In this document: piece by piece, positions 1-8,415 of the stretch
How positions within the stretch are numbered: the first letter of the stretch is position 1
Layout: each line of letters opens with the position of its first letter
Assembly (NCBI RefSeq): GCF_900143015.1
Contig: NZ_FSRT01000001.1
Coordinates: forward strand, 1,488,001 to 1,552,000
Length of the DNA: 64,000 bases
Reading direction: 5' to 3'
From: Fibrobacter sp. UWB11
GTDB lineage: Bacteria; Fibrobacterota; Fibrobacteria; Fibrobacterales; Fibrobacteraceae
Made by a program: the position numbers and the translations under genes
Notes under the pieces: generated by a model
What the model was told of the DNA's origin: nothing
Database searches by the model: none
Seen by the model: the letters and a program-made list of their open reading frames with translations, nothing else

Positions 1-193
1 CGGCCAGATAATGCGCATTCGCGTGCAAGCGAACATCGCCAAGCGACTTCGCCCGCTCCATCTGGATTTCGAGAATGCTCTTGTCATAAACGCGAACCAA
101 CGGCTTCGGGATTTCCGACGTCAAAGGTCTCAGCCTTGTGCCAAGCCCCGCCGCTAAAATCAACACATTCAATTTATCATCAGCTCGCGTCAT
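1..193 (-). CDS. Sugar-phosphate nucleotidyltransferase, N-terminal part only
   Basis: The reading frame runs off the left edge; only about 64 N-terminal residues are visible. They carry the nucleotide-binding signature LAAGLGTRLRPLT followed by IPKPLV, diagnostic of the NTP_transferase family that makes NDP-sugars (mannose-1-P guanylyltransferase, glucose-1-P thymidylyl/uridylyltransferase and related enzymes). The start is an ATG at 193, 13 nt after the fabZ stop codon, so it is probably the last visible gene of the lipid A operon. The exact sugar cannot be told from this fragment. A phosphosugar or choline-phosphate nucleotidyltransferase is equally possible. Confidence 0.85.
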   Translation of the reverse strand, partial: MTRADDKLNVLILAAGLGTRLRPLTSEIPKPLVRVYDKSILEIQMERAKSLGDVRLHANAHYLA

Positions 194-206
194 AACACAG
201 CCTTAA

Positions 207-644
207 TTAGACCATTGCAGCGCTAAAGGAGGCGTTGCAGATAAGCGTTTCGCCCTGCCAGATTTCGCCAGTGTACTTGTAGATGCCATGACGAGCCATC
301 ACAAGCGTAGCCTTGAGCGTCAAGTCCTGCGGCGGAATCACCGGAGCGCGGAAACGGCAGTTTTCGACACCCATGAATGCCGGGCGCTTGCCTTCGACAT
401 CGGCCTTCTTCGCGATCATCGTCAAAAGCGTTGCAGCCTGAGCCATGGATTCAATCTGAATCACGCCCGGAAGCACCGGATTGTTCGGGAAATGTCCATC
501 AAAGAACTTTTCCTTGCCCGTCACGTGCCAAACAGCAACGATAGACGATTGGTCACCTTCGGTGATTTCCTGAATTTCGTCCACGAAAGCAAACGGAGCC
601 TTCTGAGGGAGGAGGGCATGTACTTGTTCTTCATTGTAAAGCAT
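207..644 (-). CDS. fabZ: 3-hydroxyacyl-ACP dehydratase (FabZ-like)
   Basis: A 145-residue single hot-dog domain. The FabZ active-site helix is present as GHFPNNPVLPG with His51, followed by IESMAQA with Glu65, the two catalytic residues of the family. It should dehydrate 3-hydroxyacyl-ACP in type II fatty acid synthesis, and so competes with LpxC/LpxD for the 3-hydroxyacyl-ACP pool. Its start codon lies inside the last codons of lpxC (14-nt overlap), suggesting translational coupling. In Bacteroidetes lpxC and fabZ are often fused; here they are adjacent and overlapping but separate. FabA is unlikely because of the short length. Confidence 0.93.
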   Translation of the reverse strand: MLYNEEQVHALLPQKAPFAFVDEIQEITEGDQSSIVAVWHVTGKEKFFDGHFPNNPVLPGVIQIESMAQAATLLTMIAKKADVEGKRPAFMGVENCRFRAPVIPPQDLTLKATLVMARHGIYKYTGEIWQGETLICNASFSAAMV

Positions 645-1548
645 AGGGCAATACCTTTTCTAAGATTGTTCTGTGGCTCAAATGACCACCGTTAATGATT
701 TCCAGACGAACTTTCGGGAGTGCGGGTTTTGCAAAGCAAAGGTCTCCCAACAAGTCGAGGATTTTATGACGAGCAGGTTCTTCGGCAACTCTAAACGAGG
801 CATTCGCCGCCGCAGAATCGTCGAGCAAGAGCCCACAGGATTCATCCACCCCGCCAAGCAACCCTGCTTTGCGGGCTTCGTCAAATTCGTTTTTTAAAAT
901 AAAAGTTCTCGCAGCAAAGACATTGTACAAATGCTCTGCTGAATAAATCGAAACGCTTGCCGCAGACGTAAAATTGCACACGCCATCGTTACGCTCTAAA
1001 ACGTATTCCACTTCGAACGTTTCGCTCGGTGTAATTTTCACGGAACCGTAAGGTTTGGAATCATGGCGATCCGTGCGGAACAAATCCCATTCAGCATGCA
1101 CCGGAGCATCGTAAAACGCAAGTTCTTCGGGAACGCCCACATTTCGGCGGAGCGCCAAAAAGAACGGAAGCGCACTACCATCCATCAAAGGAATTTCTGC
1201 CGCAAAACCGTTGTCACTTTTTTCATTGCAAGAGACATCCACCACAAAGCGGCGAGACGGCCACATCAAAAAAACAGGTGCAAGGTGTTCCGGAGACGCA
1301 AGTTTCAACGCATTTGTACTTTCGCCCGATTCATAAATTGCGGTACGGGCCACGCTGAACTTCAAATCAGCAAAGCACTTCACGCAATCGGTACTGTAAA
1401 AAGGATGACCGCCCACGCGCCATTCGACGCGAGGCTCCAGTTGCGGATTGTACTCCTGGACTTCAATTTTTACGTTCGCCTTGCCGTAAGACAGAGACGC
1501 AGAATTAAATTCGCATTCATGCGAAAATTTACGAGAATCTTTTTTCAT
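631..1548 (-). CDS. lpxC: UDP-3-O-acyl-N-acetylglucosamine deacetylase, divergent
   Basis: A 305-residue zinc hydrolase catalysing the first committed step of lipid A synthesis in the cytoplasm. Zinc and catalytic residues are recognisable: Glu87-His88 in SPEHL, His261 and Asp265 in ARHKILDLLGDL, and His289 in NGGHLSHR. The EIPLMDGSALPF (about 119-130), AARTF (212-216) and RKAGLLGG blocks also match LpxC. The N-terminal half is poorly conserved against the familiar proteobacterial enzymes, for example SYGK where G-x-H-S/T-G-K is usual. It follows lpxD by 23 nt and overlaps fabZ by 14 nt, consistent with a lipid A operon. Confidence 0.9.
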   Translation of the reverse strand: MKKDSRKFSHECEFNSASLSYGKANVKIEVQEYNPQLEPRVEWRVGGHPFYSTDCVKCFADLKFSVARTAIYESGESTNALKLASPEHLAPVFLMWPSRRFVVDVSCNEKSDNGFAAEIPLMDGSALPFFLALRRNVGVPEELAFYDAPVHAEWDLFRTDRHDSKPYGSVKITPSETFEVEYVLERNDGVCNFTSAASVSIYSAEHLYNVFAARTFILKNEFDEARKAGLLGGVDESCGLLLDDSAAANASFRVAEEPARHKILDLLGDLCFAKPALPKVRLEIINGGHLSHRTILEKVLPYALQ

Positions 1549-1571
1549 TTAGATAACGGGAATTTATAAAA

Positions 1572-2594
1572 TTATTTCTTCCCCATCATTCGGAGTTTCA
1601 CGACAGAGCGGCGCCACACATCGATTTCTTCGGCCGGGTAGCCAGCGTAAACCTTGCCCGCCTTGAGGCTCTTGGTCACACCAGCCTTGGCTGCAACTTT
1701 CACGCCCTTTCCAATCGTCAGATGCCCTGCCGACTGCACGCCGCCAGCAAACTCCACATCATCTTCCATCACAACAGAACCAGCCACTCCAGACTGCGAA
1801 GCCATCATGATATTGTTACCGAGACGGCAGTTATGCGCCACTTGCACGAACGTATCAAAATGGCAATCATCACCAATTACTGTTGGCGAAATAAAACCAG
1901 CAGCAACAACATCGTTTGCACTGAAGCTACAGCGGTTTCCGATGCGGACCCCCGCCAAGTGCGGAACCATACGACGTTTACCTTGATACTCGTAAAATCC
2001 AAAACCGCGAGGTCCCACGACAACGCCTGCCTGGAACACGCAATCTTCGCCAATCGTCACGCGCGGATAGACGGTCACATTCGCTTCAAGAACCGTGCCT
2101 GCACCAATCGTAGCGCCATTCATCACAACACAATTCGGGCCAATAACAGCGTTCTCGCCCACCACGCCCTCGATTACCGCCGAAGCATGAACCTGCGCAG
2201 ACGCCGCAATTTTTCTCGGTTCAAATGTTTCACGACGTTCAACAAATTCTTTCATGAACGTCACCATTGCATGGTACGGATTTTCGACCGGGCATACAAA
2301 ATGCACATTCGGCAAGAGCTCCGAACGACCATTCACGCAATACTTTTCGTATAAATTCGGGACAAATAACAGTCCCGCCGTAACGCCCGCAAAAGCGCTT
2401 GCACTTACGCCACCAGCATTCCCTGCAAGCCCCGTTTCCGTCTTGGCATCGCCAGTCCAGAACGAGACATCATGCGGCCCCGCTTGGTCGAGCGAAGAAA
2501 AACCAGTCAGTTCAAAATTCAAAGAGCCCTCATCCGAAGGCTTCTTTAAGTTCATTTGTTCAAAAACTTCCGATAGTTTTACCGAAAGCATCAT
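1572..2594 (-). CDS. lpxD: UDP-3-O-(3-hydroxyacyl)glucosamine N-acyltransferase
   Basis: A 340-residue protein with an N-terminal UDP-binding domain (about 1-110) and a left-handed beta-helix of hexapeptide repeats (about 120-310) that begins IAASAQVHASAVIEG. The likely catalytic His sits in VQVAHNCRLGNN. It adds the second 3-hydroxyacyl chain in lipid A synthesis, directly after LpxC. The gene overlaps the upstream lipid kinase by 4 nt (ATGA) and is followed by lpxC, the usual functional partner. The C-terminal KLRMMGKK tail is short and basic. Confidence 0.94.
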   Translation of the reverse strand: MMLSVKLSEVFEQMNLKKPSDEGSLNFELTGFSSLDQAGPHDVSFWTGDAKTETGLAGNAGGVSASAFAGVTAGLLFVPNLYEKYCVNGRSELLPNVHFVCPVENPYHAMVTFMKEFVERRETFEPRKIAASAQVHASAVIEGVVGENAVIGPNCVVMNGATIGAGTVLEANVTVYPRVTIGEDCVFQAGVVVGPRGFGFYEYQGKRRMVPHLAGVRIGNRCSFSANDVVAAGFISPTVIGDDCHFDTFVQVAHNCRLGNNIMMASQSGVAGSVVMEDDVEFAGGVQSAGHLTIGKGVKVAAKAGVTKSLKAGKVYAGYPAEEIDVWRRSVVKLRMMGKK

Positions 2595-3556
2595 TCCTCC
2601 AACGAAAGCATGCGTACTTGAGTGGCAAAGTCAATCTTTACACGACTGCCAACTTTACCGCTCAAATCTTCTCCATCGAGCTGGATATACTCATTGTCAG
2701 CTAGATCAAGAGTCAATGAACGCACTTTGCGAGACTTGAGCAAATACTTTTTCAAAAAGTAGCCCAAAACAGGGACGCCGCCCATTGCAATTGCAAGCAA
2801 GAAATTCAACATATTCGGCACACAGACAACTTCTAGATAACCGTCGGCCATGTCCGATTTAAAAAATGGATTTGCGCCACTGGCAAAGCTCGGGATATTC
2901 CCGACAATGACCGTTTTATGGCCCGTCAAGTCCATATTTTCAACAAATTCAGAATCGCGGTCAATCATTGAAATGCGGCCGCTCTTTAAATAATAAGCTC
3001 TATCAGCAAAGAATCGCTTGACGTAATGCAATTTATTTGCAACAACAGAATTCGAAGAAATCACACCCGTTGCACGGTCATGATTAAAATCATGTGCAAT
3101 ACGCGCATCAATGCCTGCCGAGAAATAATTTGCAAGCGCATACTTGCCGTTCACCATCCAAATATCGAACGGTCTCGACTTGGCAAGCAAAAGCCTACGA
3201 ACCAGATACAAAAGTCCTCTGTCTACAAAAAGCTTGTACAGTCCAAGCACGCGAGCAAGATCGTTCCCTGTGCCAAGCGGGATAAGTCCTATCTGCACTC
3301 GACTTGCATATTCAGACGAAAGCATAATCGAAAACACCGACGAAACCGTTCCGTCGCCACCAACAGCAATAAGTGTTTCCGTCGAAGCAAGGGCATTCAG
3401 GATTTGTTCATCCATCCCTTCTTTACGTGTAAATTCAGCCTTCCAATCGTCGGATTTAAAATCCATCGACTCCATAATTTCAGGAAGGAACTTATGGATA
3501 ACCTTTCCTTGTCCACCTCCACTCACCGGATTAATCAGGAAAAAGAACTTATACAT
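2591..3556 (-). CDS. Diacylglycerol kinase family lipid kinase (YegS/DagK-like)
   Basis: A 321-residue protein with the DAG kinase catalytic domain: FLINPVSGGGQGK at the N terminus, the nucleotide-binding GGDGTVSSV around residue 81, and IPLGTGNDLARVLG about 20 residues later. Members phosphorylate diacylglycerol, sphingoid bases or polyprenols. Its 4-nt overlap with lpxD and 8-nt overlap with the preceding carbonic anhydrase gene place it in the envelope operon. A role in recycling diacylglycerol from envelope synthesis is an inference; the substrate is not visible from sequence. Confidence 0.88.
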   Translation of the reverse strand: MYKFFFLINPVSGGGQGKVIHKFLPEIMESMDFKSDDWKAEFTRKEGMDEQILNALASTETLIAVGGDGTVSSVFSIMLSSEYASRVQIGLIPLGTGNDLARVLGLYKLFVDRGLLYLVRRLLLAKSRPFDIWMVNGKYALANYFSAGIDARIAHDFNHDRATGVISSNSVVANKLHYVKRFFADRAYYLKSGRISMIDRDSEFVENMDLTGHKTVIVGNIPSFASGANPFFKSDMADGYLEVVCVPNMLNFLLAIAMGGVPVLGYFLKKYLLKSRKVRSLTLDLADNEYIQLDGEDLSGKVGSRVKIDFATQVRMLSLEE

Positions 3557-4064
3557 CTTTTAAAAGTTCATCCTTTGCGTCCAAGTAGTGTTCCACGCCA
3601 ATCTTTACGTTTTTGAGTTCGTCTGTCGTCAACGTTCTGACAACATGCGCTGGAGCGCCCATTACAAGCGACCCTTCCGGGAATTCCTTACCATGCGTTA
3701 CAAGAGCCCCTGCTCCGATAATACAATTCTTTTTGATATGCGATCCATCCATGAGAATGGCCCCCATGCCAATGAGAACGTTATCCTCAATCGTGCATCC
3801 GTGAAGCACCGCACCATGGCCAACAGTCACCTCGTCGCCAATGCTCACGCCAACACCCGTGGACACGTGGATACACACATTATCCTGAATGTTTGTACGC
3901 TTACCAATTTTTATTTCAGCAAGGTCCGCACGAATGACAGCATTGTAAAATACCGACGAATCATCGCCGACTTTCACATCGCCAACCAAGCAAGCGCCTT
4001 CGGCCAAAAAGACCCGTTCACCCACCTGGGGGACTTTGCCTTTATATTTAATTAAGGAACCCAT
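3549..4064 (-). CDS. Gamma-class carbonic anhydrase-like hexapeptide protein
   Basis: A 171-residue left-handed beta-helix protein of the YrdA/PaaY/gamma-CA group. Metal-binding histidines appear in NVCIHVS, VGHGAVLHGC and the surrounding repeats, and the family pattern IGMGAILMDG is present. Members are often bacterial housekeeping proteins with weak or unproven carbonic anhydrase activity. It is the first gene of the minus-strand envelope run, divergent from aldH with a 114-bp intergenic region between them that presumably holds both promoters. Confidence 0.88.
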   Translation of the reverse strand: MGSLIKYKGKVPQVGERVFLAEGACLVGDVKVGDDSSVFYNAVIRADLAEIKIGKRTNIQDNVCIHVSTGVGVSIGDEVTVGHGAVLHGCTIEDNVLIGMGAILMDGSHIKKNCIIGAGALVTHGKEFPEGSLVMGAPAHVVRTLTTDELKNVKIGVEHYLDAKDELLKDV

Positions 4065-4178
4065 AGTTCCAATTTATAAAAATACATGCACAAAAGAAAT
4101 CAATAGACTTTTAAAAAAGCTTTGTTTTTTACCGCCCAAAAATCGACATTTTAAACAATAAGTTCTATCTTATTGAGT

Positions 4179-5630
4179 ATGAACGAAATACAAGAAATGG
4201 ACATTGAAAGAATTTTCGAAGCGCAAGGCCAAAATCGCTGGAAAATTGCGCAAACGACAGCCAAGGAGCGCATAAAAAAGTTAAAAAAGCTCCGCGCCGC
4301 CGTAATCCAAAGGCAAGTCTACTTTTACAATGCCGTTTGGTTGGACTTTCACAAGCCCAAATTCGAGGCGTGGCTTAGTGAAGTATTCCCCATCATCGAA
4401 GAAATTGATTACAACATTAGCCATTTGAAGCGCTGGATGAAAGACAAAAAGGCAAGCCGCGTGTTCTTTTTGCCGACATCTAAAAGTGTTCTCCATTACG
4501 AGCCCAAGGGACGCGTGCTCATTTTTTCGCCGTGGAACTATCCGTATCTGTTACTTGTAAACCCGATTATTTCTGCCATTGCAGCTGGCAATGTCATTAT
4601 GGCAAAGCCTTCTCGCAAGACTCCGCATGTAAGCGCATTTTTAGCGAAACTTTTTGCAGATACATTTCCCGAAAACGAAATTGCCATCATCGAAGGCAAC
4701 GGTTCTGAAATTGGTGATAAACTACTAGCACTTCCTTTCGACCATATTTTCTTTACCGGAAGTCCAAACGTTGGCGCACACATTGCAGAAATGGCCGCCA
4801 AGAATCACGCAAGCATTACGCTGGAACTCGGTGGAAAGTCTCCTGCAATTATACTCCCGAAAGCAAACATCAAGCGACATATCAAGCAGATTGCTTGGGG
4901 TAAAACGCTGAACGCAGGCCAAACATGCATAGCACCGGATTACGCACTTTGTCCGCAAGATAAAGTGCATGAACTTGCAGAAGCTTTTGCAAGTGAAATC
5001 AAGCGCATGTTCGGAGATACCGATGCAAAGCGCCACGAATGTAAAGACTTTGTCCACATCGTCGACAGGCGTGCAACAGAACGCCATGCAGCACTCATTA
5101 AAGACGCCATAGCTAAAGGTGCAACGCAAGTCATCGGAGGCGTAAGCGATATTGAAAATTGTTACACACCTATTACGGTTCTCACAAATGTCACGCCCGA
5201 CATGGAAATCATGAAAAGCGAGATTTTCGGACCGATACTCCCGATTGTGTCATACAACACTCTCGAAGAGGCTATCCAGTTTGTTCAAAGTCGCCCGAAA
5301 CCGCTGGCGCTATACATTTTCGGTACAAACAAACGTGAAATCGACTATGTTTTAAGCCATACGACATCGGGCTCTTCGTGCGTCAACAATACGATTATTC
5401 AAATCGAGAATTTAGATGTACCTTTTGGTGGTGTCGGCATGAGCGGAACCGGCAATTACCACGGCTTTTACGGATTCAAGACGTTTAGCCACGAACGCAA
5501 TATCATGCGACAGAAAGGCCTTGACGTCGTCACATTCTTCCATCCGCCTTATGGAAAAAACTTGGGCGATTTACATTCCAAGATTCAGGGACTCGCAGAG
5601 AAAGCTTTGCGATTCATCAAGTCAATGTAG
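4179..5630 (+). CDS. Class 3-type aldehyde dehydrogenase
   Basis: An NAD(P)-dependent aldehyde dehydrogenase of about 483 residues. Diagnostic motifs are FSPWNYPY and the following AAGNVIMAKPS (cofactor), FTGSPNVG, LELGGKSPAII (general base Glu) and the nucleophile Cys in NAGQTCIAPDY, the form typical of the ALDH3 group (fatty and aromatic aldehydes). The ATG at 4179 is preferred over an in-frame TTG at 4173. It is followed after 12 nt by an iron alcohol dehydrogenase, so the pair probably interconverts an alcohol, aldehyde and acid. The substrate is unknown. Confidence 0.92.
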   Translation: MNEIQEMDIERIFEAQGQNRWKIAQTTAKERIKKLKKLRAAVIQRQVYFYNAVWLDFHKPKFEAWLSEVFPIIEEIDYNISHLKRWMKDKKASRVFFLPTSKSVLHYEPKGRVLIFSPWNYPYLLLVNPIISAIAAGNVIMAKPSRKTPHVSAFLAKLFADTFPENEIAIIEGNGSEIGDKLLALPFDHIFFTGSPNVGAHIAEMAAKNHASITLELGGKSPAIILPKANIKRHIKQIAWGKTLNAGQTCIAPDYALCPQDKVHELAEAFASEIKRMFGDTDAKRHECKDFVHIVDRRATERHAALIKDAIAKGATQVIGGVSDIENCYTPITVLTNVTPDMEIMKSEIFGPILPIVSYNTLEEAIQFVQSRPKPLALYIFGTNKREIDYVLSHTTSGSSCVNNTIIQIENLDVPFGGVGMSGTGNYHGFYGFKTFSHERNIMRQKGLDVVTFFHPPYGKNLGDLHSKIQGLAEKALRFIKSM

Positions 5631-5642
5631 CAAAGGTTTACC

Positions 5643-6860
5643 ATGGCATCCATACTTTATAGATTCGCATGTCGAGCTTTTCAAAAAGTGTTTTTTGTAG
5701 GCGTCCATTTTATGCCTTGGCGCGAACCGCAAATCGTTCATGGCGCAGGGCGTTTACGCGAGCTCCCCAACCACCTCAAAGCTCACAATATAGGCAAAGT
5801 CCTTCTTGTCACGGACACAATTCTTGAGCAAACAGAGCATTTCCAAAACATCAAAAAGTATTTGGAAGAAGCAAATATTGGCTACGCCATTTACAACGGG
5901 ACCATACCCAACCCGACTATAGACAACATCAAAGACGCCACGCGCATTTACAAGAAAAATAAATGCAAGGGACTAGTAGCTTTTGGCGGCGGTTCTGCAA
6001 TTGATTGCGCAAAAGGTGTCGGTATTCACATTGCAAGGCCATGGACACCGATTTCATGGATGCGCGGGACATTACGCGTTTTACGCAAGATTCCGTACCT
6101 TGTAGCCATTCCCACAACTGCAGGCACCGGGAGCGAAGCAACTGTAGCCGCAGTCATTTCAAATCCGCAAACACACGAAAAGTATCCGATTAACGACTTT
6201 GTTCTGATTCCGCGCCTTGCGATTCTCGATGCAAACATCACGCTCGATTTACCGCCTCACCTGACAGCAACAACAGGCATGGACGCGCTCACGCACGCCA
6301 TCGAAGCGTACATCGGCTACAGCAATTTTAACGGAAGCGCCGAAGCGGCCATTATTGCAGGCCGTCTCATCATCGAGAACATCCAGAATGCCTATACCAA
6401 CGGGCACAACATCAAGGCAAGAGAAAACTTGCAAAAGGCTTCATACCTTGCAGGCTTCGCATTCACACGAGCCTATGTCGGTTACGTTCACGCCATTGCT
6501 CATAGCCTTGGCGGTATGTACCACACGCCGCATGGCCTTGCAAACGCAGTTATTTTACCGCATGTCCTAAAATACTATGGTGAAGCCGCCGAAAAACGCC
6601 TTGGATTTTTCGCGAAAGCGATTGGTGCCGTGCCCGCCGAAATAGACAATCACGAAGCATCAACACTGTTCATCACACAAATCCGCGAACTCAACCGTTC
6701 CATGAACATTCCAAAATTTTTGGACGTCATCCAAACCGAAGACATCCCGACTCTTGCGAAATCGGCCAGCAAAGAAGCAAATCCGCTTTACCCTGTACCT
6801 AAGATTTTAAATGCAAAGGAGCTCGAAGAGCTTTACCGCATTGTGAAAGGTAATCCATAA
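5643..6860 (+). CDS. Iron-containing alcohol dehydrogenase
   Basis: A 405-residue group III alcohol dehydrogenase. The NAD(P)-binding GGGSAIDCAKG and TTAGTGSEAT are present, and metal ligands appear in MDALTHAIEAY and in the block AIAHSLGGMYHTPHGLANA. It lies 12 nt downstream of the aldehyde dehydrogenase on the same strand and is presumably co-transcribed with it. It ends facing the convergent GH5 gene, with a perfect hairpin in the 27-nt gap. Butanol or lactaldehyde dehydrogenase types cannot be separated from sequence alone. Confidence 0.92.
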   Translation: MASILYRFACRAFQKVFFVGVHFMPWREPQIVHGAGRLRELPNHLKAHNIGKVLLVTDTILEQTEHFQNIKKYLEEANIGYAIYNGTIPNPTIDNIKDATRIYKKNKCKGLVAFGGGSAIDCAKGVGIHIARPWTPISWMRGTLRVLRKIPYLVAIPTTAGTGSEATVAAVISNPQTHEKYPINDFVLIPRLAILDANITLDLPPHLTATTGMDALTHAIEAYIGYSNFNGSAEAAIIAGRLIIENIQNAYTNGHNIKARENLQKASYLAGFAFTRAYVGYVHAIAHSLGGMYHTPHGLANAVILPHVLKYYGEAAEKRLGFFAKAIGAVPAEIDNHEASTLFITQIRELNRSMNIPKFLDVIQTEDIPTLAKSASKEANPLYPVPKILNAKELEELYRIVKGNP

Positions 6861-6863
6861 CAA

Positions 6864-6887
6864 GAAATGCCCCGCATGGGGCGTTTC
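6864..6887. terminator. Convergent hairpin between the alcohol dehydrogenase and GH5 genes
   Basis: A 10-bp stem (GAAATGCCCC / GGGGCGTTTC, one G-T pair) with a GCAT loop fills the gap between two converging genes. It can fold from either strand, so it probably terminates both, although the T-tract is short on each side. Confidence 0.75.
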
Positions 6888-8270
6888 TTACTTCTTCACT
6901 TTCACGACACGCGCCTGCGGGTTCTGCTTGCCGAGCAAGTCGTAAGTATGGGAAGAGCGCAAGCTGCGGGACTGCACCGGACGTGGACGCATCACCCCAA
7001 TTCCAGTCTTTCCGTCATCGGTCTTGAAGTTTTCGACGTGCGTAATGCCGTTGTTCACGTAATCGTCAAGGCCGTACGCATGACGCATGATGTTCAGGAC
7101 GTCCTTGTCAAACACGGAGCCGTCCGGAGCAGACTGCCTGCGGATAATCGTCATGTTGTTTTCGCCTTCGTGACCGGTATCCCAAGCAATCGGCACGACC
7201 TTGTTTTGTTTTGCAAGTTTCATCACGGCTTCGTAATAAGCGAGGCGGCCCTTGCGGTGTTTCGCATAATTGTCACCCGTCAACACCCCCACGCGGTCAT
7301 TCGCACCGAACTCGCCGATAATCACAGGCACGCCCTTATCGACAAAGTTCTTTTTCATCTTGCCGAACTGATCCTGAATCTGGGCGCTGGTGCACTTGTC
7401 GCCCATGGCACCTGCCCAAGCGTTGTAGCCGCAGTTATGCACGATATCCGCACCTGTCGCAAGGTCGTCGCCCCAGTAATACTGCGGATAGACTTGAGCG
7501 CCCCAATCTGCAATATCGTTCATGAGCGTGTAAGTATAAGGGTCATAAAAATGCACTTCGACCATCAGGCGGTTCGCGATTACATCCTTCGGGAGTTTGC
7601 TCACAGGCATCACTTCACTCGTGCGGTCGATGCTTGTCGAAGGGCCCTGAATCACGAGCGTACGGCTTGCGTTATTGCCGCCTGTCGCACGCACTGCATC
7701 CACGAACGTCTGATGATAAACCATCAAAATTTCAGTTTCGTGCTTGTAATTATCGTCTGTTGTCGCGGGCTCGTTTGCACTGGCGAAAAGCAAATTTTCG
7801 TTATAGTTTTTGAAGTGCGTTGCGATTTGCGTCCAATAAGATTTCTGCTTAGCGTTCACCTCATCCTTCTTGGCATCCTTCAAGTTTTCTTCGAGCCAGC
7901 CGCCATCCCAATGGATATTGAGAACCGTCACGAGCCCCGCGCGCATGCACATATCCACCACCGTCTGCACCGAATCCATCCAACTTTTGTTGATGACTCC
8001 GTTACTCGCATGGCTATCCCAAGCGCAAGGAATGCGAATCGTGCTGAAACCCGCCGCCTTGACCGAATCAATATACGCCTCGGTCGGGAACTTGTTGCCC
8101 CACCCCGTCGGATTCCCTGGAACTTCCATCGTGTTCCCGATGTTTATGCCAAAGCCCATCTTGGCAAACATTTCGTTTGCCGTCGGCAAATCTGCCGCGA
8201 AGGAATTTGACGCTAATGCAAAAGAGAACGCGCTGCAAAGAGCAGCAACGCGAATGTGCTGTTTCAACAT
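6888..8270 (-). CDS. Secreted GH5 cellulase (endoglucanase)
   Basis: About 460 residues from the ATG at 8270, preceded by an AGGATT ribosome-binding site; a longer frame to 8327 would hide the signal peptide. The signal peptide (MLKQHIRVAALCSAF...ANSFAA) is followed by the GH5 pattern: GFGINIGNTME, RIPCAWDSH, LNIHWDGGW, the acid/base Glu in SANEPA, EVHFYDPY, and the nucleophile Glu in IIGEFGAND. It should cleave internal beta-1,4-glucan bonds. After the catalytic domain a short basic tail (MRPRPVQSRSLRSSHTY... ending ARVVKVKK) resembles the basic C-terminal segments reported for Fibrobacter glycosidases and may be a secretion or surface-attachment signal. No carbohydrate-binding module is visible. 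Confidence 0.93.
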   Translation of the reverse strand: MLKQHIRVAALCSAFSFALASNSFAADLPTANEMFAKMGFGINIGNTMEVPGNPTGWGNKFPTEAYIDSVKAAGFSTIRIPCAWDSHASNGVINKSWMDSVQTVVDMCMRAGLVTVLNIHWDGGWLEENLKDAKKDEVNAKQKSYWTQIATHFKNYNENLLFASANEPATTDDNYKHETEILMVYHQTFVDAVRATGGNNASRTLVIQGPSTSIDRTSEVMPVSKLPKDVIANRLMVEVHFYDPYTYTLMNDIADWGAQVYPQYYWGDDLATGADIVHNCGYNAWAGAMGDKCTSAQIQDQFGKMKKNFVDKGVPVIIGEFGANDRVGVLTGDNYAKHRKGRLAYYEAVMKLAKQNKVVPIAWDTGHEGENNMTIIRRQSAPDGSVFDKDVLNIMRHAYGLDDYVNNGITHVENFKTDDGKTGIGVMRPRPVQSRSLRSSHTYDLLGKQNPQARVVKVKK

Positions 8271-8415
8271 AGTTAATCCTTTGGTTCTATGCCATTCGCG
8301 TTTTATCCCCAAACAACGAAAGACCATAACACCGAATTTAAATATATATCAATGATGGGCTAAATCGCAAAATGTAAGCAGAAAAGCATTGACGATTTGT
8401 CAAATGAGGTGTTAG

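Noticed and set aside
6867-8210. Plus-strand open frame of 447 codons opposite the GH5 gene
   Set aside because: Composition artefact; the GH5 frame has signal peptide and catalytic motifs.
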